Assembly (NCBI RefSeq): GCF_000004195.4
Contig: NC_030683.2
Location: 89,615,410-89,679,409 of the forward strand
Length of the DNA stretch: 64,000 bases
Source of the DNA: Xenopus tropicalis
Lineage: Eukaryota; Chordata; Amphibia; Anura; Pipidae
Reading direction: 5' to 3'
Below, piece by piece: positions 57,018-64,000 of the stretch. The notes below the pieces were generated by a model that saw nothing but the letters and a program-made list of their open reading frames with translations, made no database searches and was not told the origin of the DNA. Within the stretch, counting starts at the first letter, position 1. Each line of letters starts with the position of its first letter. A program made the translations under genes and the position numbers.

Positions 57018-60000
57018 GTAAGGGATTCATATAAAACAAAGGGGTAGTAAGATGCAGACAAACATATTTACAAGTGACGTTTTGCCCCAATCAGAACAAT
57101 GCTTACTATGCTTTAAATACCTTACAATAGGATATTAAGAGAAGCTCCTGGTCTGTTGTTATGACCTGCTATTCTTCTTGGAGTACAGATGCACTACTTT
57201 GGTAAACACAGGTATTTGGAAACCTATTATCCATTTAACTCCAAGGGTGTGAGATTATCCAGAAGGAATAGGACCTGGGGTTTTCTGGATAAGGGATTTT
57301 CTATAATTTGGATCTCCATAACTTAAGTCTTATTTAAACATGAAATAAACCTTGGACTGTTTTGGATATGGATTCATGCAGCTTAGTTGGAACCAGTACA
57401 GGATACTGTTATATTACAGAGAAAAAGAAAATCATTTAAAAAAATGTAACAAGTTTCCAGATAGGGGGTTCAATAAATATAAGTTACATTTCAACAGAGT
57501 TCTCTTTAAAAAACAATTTTCTTGAGTCTTATGATGGTTTCAGTAGCCTTAAAACTATATGTTAAGGAAGACTGCATGTCCAAAGCATAATAGATCCCAT
57601 ACATAGTATATATTTCATACATTTGCTGCTGTGGATTTTGGTTTCAACAACCTCAAAAAATCAAATTTGAATAAATGTTGGCCTTTTCATTTTGTTTTCC
57701 CAGAACTGATTAGTCATTGGCCGTTAGTATAAGTGTTAAGTGCTAAACAAAGGATAAAAGGGCTGTCAGAGTTTTCTCTTGCAACATATTCAAATATCCA
57801 GCAAACTTCCTAATCTATTAGCAGCCAACAGCCCTGAGCATGTAAAGGCTACTTGGAACAGGGGTATAACTTGCTAAAACATGAAAGAAGGGAGGTTACG
57901 GGGAAACATTAAAGGGAAAGATCATAAATATCATTAGGGTTCTTTTGCCTCTGTGATGGTACAGTAAGATCTATGAATAGATTACATTGTAACTAGACCA
58001 AAATTTGATTTAACTTTAGCTCATTTTTAATGTGCTAAGAAAAGTAGAAGACTAGTGTTCCTAAAGTAGAGAGGGATTACTAAGTGCACTGATAGCATGG
58101 GTGTCTGTAAAGGAAAATATATTTATTTATGCTTGTTTATGTTTGCATTAGTTATGAAAAATGCTTGCCAAACTGAATTTGTATAGCCCCTTCTGAGGGT
58201 ATGAAGATTTGCCAATAAAGGTGACATTTTTTGAGATAACAATCATTTTTAGCCCAGTCTGAAATCTGGTAACATATATTTTCTTCATTAACTACATACT
58301 GAAGATTATAAAGTTCTGGACTTTATCATTGTTGCGCTTATTACTTCCCCTTCTCCCCCATAAGGGTCATGGGCCACGGGGAGATAAGTTGCCTGCAGGG
58401 CTGGAACTAGGGGTAGGCAGAAGATGCAGCTGCCTAGGGAGCATCAACTGGGGGGCACCAGGTAGGAGCCTCTCCTGCCTACCCCTAGTCTGCGATCTGT
58501 TTCGCGTCGCTTCTTATCTCACATGGCTGCTCCCCCCTCCCCGCGCGTTCCATCTGCGCATGCGCGCCAAAATACACGGGAGGGTGCACGATGCAGGTGC
58601 AGGGGTGAGGTGGCCGACCGGGTTGCCTAGGGCGCCCGGTTGGCTCGACCCGCCCCTGGTTGCCTGTGATTAAATATCAGCGACTAATCCCCTCTAAATG
58701 CTTTCACACTGGCAATAATGTAAATCAACGGTGGGAAGGCAAATAGGGCACTAGGTTTTCCAAAGTTGGCAGAGGTTTCCTGCAGAAGGAAACTTCGGGT
58801 AACTTTGGAAAATGAATACCACGTGTACCTTCCCATCTGCGATTCACTTTATTGACGATGGAAGGCATTTCAGGGAGATTAGTTGCCTGCGGTAGCCAAG
58901 ATTTGACTGCAGGAAACTCCCCGTGGGCTATAGCCCTTATAGAGATCACAGGCTATTCATAAACAAGCCCATCCTTTGTCCCAGGCTTCCAAATAAGAAT
59001 TATGTTGACTTCTTGTGTAAACTGCCCCTTTAAGAATCTTAGCTAACAGAGTCTACAGAAGGCTTATGTAGATGAAAGAGACCTAGCTATGTTGCTTACA
59101 GACAGCTAGGCTGTTTGTTTTGCGCACATTTCACTCTTCCAACAGCACTTATTTTAATCTTCAAAAATTAAAACACCTCTATTAAAATCTTGGCACAGAC
59201 CATGATGTAATAGGCCTTTATAGACCTTCTGGCAGGCTATCAATCATTTATACTGTACCTGGCACAGTTTATCTCACACTGACACCCTGTGGCCAATGTA
59301 GCAAGAAACTTAATAAAAATCAATACAAATTTTACACCAATGCAAATATCCCATCATTTTTAAGGAGCTTCCTTCCCTCAATTTATAAGCATTGAAGTAC
59401 ATTAGGAAATTCTTTTGTGCTCCCTGCATCGACACATCCCTTTGTTATTGTTACACAGTTACATAGTTACATAGTGAACCCAGCACACATAACCTATACT
59501 GACCTATCTATACACTCACATACATAAACCCATACTGACCTATCTATCCACTCACATACAGACCCATACTGACCTATCTATACACTCACATACAGTACAT
59601 AAACCATACATACCAATATCAGTACTAACTAAGATGGAGACATAGAGACTCTCTACCTTGAAACAGACCATAATAAGTCTGTATTCAAACAATTTACAAT
59701 GTATCGCCTATATCCTGTACTTACAATTCAATTTTCTTCAAATATATTATTAAACTTTTAGCGGTAGAGTTTACCTCCCAACATTTGAAAAATTCAAAGA
59801 GATGCCGTGTTTAGCACAGCGAAAGTTTTGGGCCACACACTCGTTTTTGTGATCACACCCCCCTAAATACCAATCCCATTTTACAAAATTTGGCAGGTTA
59901 TGAAAGTTTGAGTACATTTTTGGGGGTTTTATGTGTTATTACAGTTTTGCTAATGAAGCTGAAATTGCCCTTTAAGCTGCAAGTCTCAGTTCCCCCAGGA

Positions 60001-63000
60001 GACCTGTTTAGCTTAATAGTTAAAGGTGTATCTAAGTGCAGGTGTTGCCTGTTGAGTTTTCTGGGCTCTCTGCCAAAAGCTGCTTGTTTAATTAAGTTTG
60101 AAAAACATTGTATCATTTTTGGCGATCAGTGCAGGAGATCAAAGGGAAATAAAGAACTTTTCAGTAAGAATCTGGGTCTGCAGACTGAGCTGTTAAAATC
60201 AGGACTGTCCCGCAAAAATCTGGACAGTTGGGAGGTATGGTAGAGATTAGCAGAGGGCATAGGATAAACCAGTAACAAACACTCATGGGTGACCTGACTG
60301 CCCTTCTAGGTTCAAAATACAAAGGCGTAGTATAAGGCTAATGATGCATGTAGCATTTCCTCCAGCAGAGAAGATGCCAGTAGCCCCCAAACCACCCCAT
60401 GCAGAAATGGCATCCGGCTGTAAGTGTGCAACTAAAGGCACCTCACACCAGCTGACTTGTGATGAATGTTGTTTACATCTATGTAATGAATGTACTGTAT
60501 TAATAAGTCAGTTTCTAAAAGCTTCTTGTTTACAGAGGGAGAGGTGGATGAAGCAAATTGGGGGAAAAAATATCCTGTCTGTGCATTGAGACATCAGTCA
60601 CCCATAGACATTCAGAGGAAGAAAGTCAGACACAACCCAGAACTGGCTCAGTTAGAACTGATTGGTTATGATGGGCCCTTAACTGGTCACTTCAAGGTCA
60701 CCAACAATGGTCATTCAGGTAAGCTGAGAATTTGGTTGGATTTGTCTTGGAATAAGAAATTCATTTTCTCATATACTGTTGGATCTGTAGAAAATTTATA
60801 GATATAAATAATTGCTGCTTCATTTATTTCTGTCAAATGACATGTTGTGGTAATTTATTTCCCCATTTCTATTTTTTTTCCTCACTTGCTGCCCCCCCCC
60901 CAATATTGATTCTAGCTACACTCAGTTTAAAAGGCAACTAAACCTTATTATTTTCTCCCACTTTTTTTGTGCTTTCCTCTAGCATCTATGAAGATTATAC
61001 TGAATGCTTGCAATGTCAGCCATGGAAAACACTTGTTATTCTCCTCTTCTTTGTCCACAACCTCCTTTATCTCCTCTTCTACTTATGGGGTAGATAAAAT
61101 AGACATTACTCAATACAATTTTTCCCAATACAATATTCTGTGATCTTTTAATAGTGGAACAAGGTGGCCACATAATATGGTCAGCATAAATATTTTATTA
61201 AAGGACATGTAAACCCTACAATTTCATAACATGTATAAGAGCTGGCCACATCTCCCCCACCTAAAGCAGACCACCTGTATTGCATATATCCCCTATATGC
61301 CAGCACCATCACTTTTTCCTAAAACAAATAGCAGCTTTCACCAGACAGCCATTTTCCGTCTCACTAATCTTCAGTGACATTTGGTTCTGCAAACATCACA
61401 TGTGCGCTATAATGTTCATTCAATTAAGAATACAAGCTTACACAGGCGGAAATAACTTTGATAAAAAGTCTTGCTTGGATTGAGCATTGTAATGATTAAA
61501 CTGAGCTGAAGACAGGATGCTAGGATAAAAAACATGTTTCTCCAGCAGAGGAACAGAGGTTTTGTGGAAACCAGCAGTACTGAAGGGGCCGAGTGGGTCA
61601 GAGGAGGAGAAGTGGATTAAGTGGATGCTGCAGCCTTACTATTAACCTATGAACAACAGGAGAGACTGTTCACTGATTCATTTTTTTGTAGGGGATTTAC
61701 ATGTAATTTAATTGGGAATAGGCCTTTTTATATATATTTTGTCCTAGCTGATAATCATTCAGTACGTATGCCACCAGCATAAGTATAGATTGAGGCATTG
61801 GGCATCCACCTGCATTCTCCTAACTACTCCTTTGATGCAAAAGCTAGTTTTTATGGGCACACTAAGCTGAGGGTGCAAGGGAGTTGTATACAAAACACCT
61901 CCCTTAGGCTAGCAATTTAAACCCAAACATGCGCTTTGTACCTGATAGGCAACTGGTTGGCATAAGTTGTACCATTGTAAATAAAATCAAATAGTACAAA
62001 TAACAATAAAAACGTCAACAAATGGGTAAGCATGGACATTGACATCCCCAGATTTGTTCAAGAAATCCAACCAACATTGCTAAACATGATCACATATATC
62101 TGGAATACCATTTATAATATAAACCAAATGGGCCAATGTAACATGGTCTGGTAAAAGGGTCTTCCACAACCCAATAGTAGGAGGATACCCGAGAGCCATT
62201 TGAGGACAATATATGTATAACAAGAAACAAAGGTTCCTTGATAGACGTTAGAAGAAAGTTGAATATTTTGGAGAGATTTGAACCTAAATAGTGGTGGCCA
62301 CAGAAAGCACTGTAATATATATATATATATATATAGTGAATAAAGTACCCCCTATTGTAAAATAAAGGGATATTATAAGTCATTGAGGAGTTCCATGACC
62401 ATATAAAAGTACGAGGCTGAAGGCCGAGTGCTTTTATACAGGTCATGGAACGCCTCATATTTTACAACAGGGGGTACTTCATTTTTTATAATATACAAGT
62501 TTTAGTCATGAGACAGAAATTACATCACTAAGCTCCGATTATAACTGATGACATCGCTAAGCACACCATAGGGGAATGACCAAACTGTATATTATGTATA
62601 TATGCTATAGGTATAATTGTAGGGCAGCGCCAAGAAAAGATGTAAAAAATATGCCAACTCATTAGAGTGTACTTTAGCTCTTTAAATTATAACAGTGGTA
62701 ATGCAGGTTTGATGCAAAATAAGCATTTGAGAAAATCACCAACATTAAAGGACATTAGGCAAGGAGCTTCTAGAGCTTTCTCCTCCTCGTCATCTGGCCA
62801 ATCTGGAGTACTTTGCTCCCATTATATTTTGATGTGCTCTGCTTTTAAAACACTTGCTTGATTTAATCCTACATGTGCATGGGACCATGTGTAGAATTAT
62901 AGGGACTCTGCCATGTTCTAGCTAAGGTCCACAAACTTTGGTAAGGGACCATTAGTGTAACTAAGCATCTATTCCATGATATCATTCCATATCATATTTT

Positions 63001-63193
63001 AAAAACACAAGAATTTCTAAAAACTTTATTCGTATTTTTTCCAGTGCAAATTGACCTTCCACCCTCCATGACTATAAAGAAAGGGCTTAACAGTCTTTAT
63101 ACTGCAGTACAAATGCACCTACACTGGGGAGGACTTGAATCTGAAACCAGTGGCTCAGAACACACCATTGATGGAATGAGATATCTTGCTGAG
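56927..63193 (+). CDS. ca6: carbonic anhydrase 6-like secreted enzyme, first three coding exons (gene runs off the right edge)
   Basis: Secreted zinc enzyme for reversible hydration of CO2. Coding exons: 56927-57017 (91 nt), 60536-60718 (183 nt), 63045-63193 (149 nt). They join in frame to 141 codons, all with GT/AG introns. Residues 1 to about 21 form a signal peptide (hydrophobic [13 protein letters not shown]). Mature start HVVEWTYQ resembles CA VI. Exon 2 has [11 protein letters not shown], with the cysteine used for the CA VI disulfide, and HQSPIDIQ. Exon 3 has two zinc histidines in QMHLHWGG and the third in [10 protein letters not shown]. Assignment to ca6 rather than another secreted CA rests on the signal peptide, exon phases and position beside eno1. 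Remaining catalytic-domain exons are outside the window; non-mammalian CA6 usually also has a C-terminal pentraxin domain. Confidence 0.93.
57203..57450. repeat. reverse-orientation copy of the CAGGTATGGGA repeat
   Basis: ACCTGGGGTTTTCTGGATAA, AATTTGGATCTCCATAACTT and GATTCATGCAGCTTAGTTGG correspond to the complement of blocks in 27189-27447 and 44952-45220. Confidence 0.7.
58388..58670. repeat. GC-rich inverted repeat element
   Basis: Left GGCTGGAACTAGGGGTAGGC and GCTGCCTAGG are mirrored by GGTTGCCTAGGGCGCCCGGT and CCCGCCCCTGG on the right. Family not assigned. Confidence 0.55.
59452..59640. repeat. LINE/SINE-type tail plus short tandem repeat
   Basis: (ACATAGTT)n at 59453-59478 matches the tail of the LINE at 34745. 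Then come about three copies of a CTGACCTATCTATACACTCA unit. Confidence 0.7.
59771..60240. mobile_element. inverted-repeat element related to 28155-29248
   Basis: Ends TTACCTCCCAACATTTGAAA and GGACAGTTGGGAGGTATGG, with TAGAG on both sides. It lacks the VNTR and the large palindromes of the other copy. Confidence 0.8.
60536..60718 (+). CDS. ca6: ca6 coding exon 2 (residues 31-92)
   Basis: Acceptor TGTTTACAG, donor TCAG|GTAAGC. It encodes [33 protein letters not shown] and TNNGHS, aligning without gaps to the CA VI exon. Confidence 0.95.
61199..61711. mobile_element. TTAA-bounded MITE in ca6 intron 2
   Basis: Starts TTAAAGGACATGTAAACCC and ends GGGATTTACATGTAATTTAA. Non-coding interior. Confidence 0.85.
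62335..62605. mobile_element. composite repeat copy B, uninterrupted
   Basis: Carries AATAAAGTACCCCCTATTGT, an inner hairpin, GGGGGTACTTCATTTTTTAT, then ACAAGTTTTAGTCATGAGAC to CCAAACTGTATATTAT. It is the reverse of 28013-28154 joined directly to 29249-29405, so it represents the state before the nested insertion. Confidence 0.8.
63045..63193 (+). CDS. ca6: ca6 coding exon 3 (residues 92-141, zinc site)
   Basis: Acceptor TTTTCCAG, donor GAG|GTAAGA, ends in phase 0. It carries HxH in MHLHWGG and the third zinc histidine in GSEHTIDG. A glutamate (AE) ends the exon. Confidence 0.95.
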
Positions 63194-64000
63194 GTAAGAA
63201 CAACATTTAGTCCTGCTTCCTGATTCATCTGCTTCAGTTCCATATAAAAATAAAGGAAAGCTATCAGGAGTTTTAAAGAATTCCATGAGGGTGTGGAATG
63301 GAAAAAAATGTAATTACTTAATATTGTCTGTTGCCAGTTTTAGATCTGTATAGTGTGTCTAATACAAGACAGGAGTTTTATATCTTAGGTACATCTTAGC
63401 CACAGCCTGGCTGTTTCACCCCTGGCACCTTTCAATGATTATGTTCACATTTAAGCGCTGAAATACTTATTTAAAGTATGGGGGTTAATATAGATTCTTC
63501 TGAAAATTACAGGGAGTGGGAGACTGGGTTGTTACTGTGGTTGACAGGGTGCGGGGGGGCGGTAAATCAGAGTGACTCTTGGTAAATGTGTGTGTTAATA
63601 TGTCTGAAGACAGAGAAGCTAGTCTGTGGGGCACGACTTTGCTCTACATATATCACTGTCACATCACTGTCACTGAGACTAATCTAACGGCTGATTTACA
63701 AGCTAGTGCAAGGTACAAAATTTGGGCTGATTCACTTGTGCAATTTATCACCAAGTCAAGGAGCCCTGTAATCTGCAACATTTTTGTTTTTTATCAGAAA
63801 TCCAGCAATTCCAGGAATTGCTGGATTTAGGATGCAAACTGTGTTTCCAGCATGGTAAAAACCATGATACCACATAACTGCTGCTGCTGTAGTAAACCTG
63901 TGCAGGGCCCAGGATTGTAGGTAGCCCCCATGGCTGCAACTTTGCAATTCTCACTGCACCTTGCAATCATAAATGAGCCCCACTGTGTCTTTTCCCTGCA
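63194..64000 (+). other. ca6: ca6 intron 3, incomplete
   Basis: No CA exon 4 is visible before the window ends. The one notable structure is a 31-bp inverted repeat at 63798-63828. Confidence 0.6.
63798..63828. repeat. 31-bp perfect inverted repeat (15-1-15)
   Basis: AAATCCAGCAATTCC, a single A, then GGAATTGCTGGATTT. No terminal motif ties it to a transposon. Confidence 0.95.

Larger units (their letters stand above)
57018..60535 (+). other. ca6: ca6 intron 1 (3.52 kb)
   Basis: Contains a reverse-orientation copy of the CAGGTATGG repeat (about 57203-57450), a palindromic GC-rich repeat (58388-58670), a second MITE-like segment (about 58672-58940), a LINE/SINE-type tail with short tandem repeats (59452-59640) and an inverted-repeat element (59771-60240). 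No coding exon was recognised. Confidence 0.7.
60719..63044 (+). other. ca6: ca6 intron 2 (2.33 kb)
   Basis: Contains a TTAA-bounded MITE (61199-61711), a (TA)n tract (62312-62334) and the uninterrupted copy of a composite repeat (62335-62605). No coding exon was seen. Confidence 0.7.

Overview
The window is vertebrate nuclear DNA, most likely from a pipid frog (Xenopus, probably X. tropicalis). The inference rests on spliced genes with large introns, low gene density, and many short inverted-repeat transposons of the kinds known to fill Xenopus genomes (TTAA-flanked T2-type MITEs, hAT-like and Harbinger-like MITEs, Tc1 elements, CR1/L2-type LINEs). Species assignment is an inference; no search was run.

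Two protein-coding genes are supported. (1) eno1, alpha-enolase, lies on the minus strand. Its TATA-box promoter is near 21,440, a non-coding first exon is near 21,374-21,416, and eleven coding exons run from 17,800 down to the stop at 8,179, with a poly(A) signal at 7,827-7,832. The coding exons (85, 96, 59, 70, 134, 223, 198, 202, 109, 59, 70 nt) join without a gap into exactly 434 codons plus stop. (2) The first three coding exons of a secreted carbonic anhydrase, best matched to ca6, lie on the plus strand (56,927-63,193). The rest of that gene is off the right edge. The two genes are divergently arranged, as ENO1 and CA6 are in mammals, so this is a conserved syntenic block.

Left flank (1-7.8 kb): a Tc1/mariner element with two in-frame stop codons sits in a (TA)n tract (1,664-3,259). 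Two abutting TTAA MITEs follow (4,353-5,222), then a ten-copy 52-bp satellite (about 5,596-6,113). eno1 introns hold a decayed second Tc1 relic (about 10,960-11,420), a Harbinger-like palindromic MITE (11,846-12,267) and a T2 MITE (14,048-14,407).

The 35 kb between the genes (21.6-56.9 kb) shows no coding exon. It holds a hAT MITE with a perfect 8-bp target duplication (27,695-27,925), an inverted-repeat element carrying a 17-bp VNTR and nested inside another repeat whose uninterrupted sister copy lies at about 62.3-62.6 kb, and a 5'-truncated CR1-like LINE whose 3' coding end has been amplified as a 41-bp tandem repeat (34.7-36.8 kb). It also holds an L2-like LINE fragment (48.5-49.1 kb), two closely similar palindromic MITEs (38.9 and 53.9 kb), and several TTAA-bounded MITEs. 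No tRNA, rRNA, CRISPR or prokaryotic feature was seen. The most unusual non-coding signal is a hairpin motif (CTGATGA-like, stem, CGAAAC-like, then AATAAA) present three times with different but base-paired stems. It resembles a hammerhead-ribozyme core.
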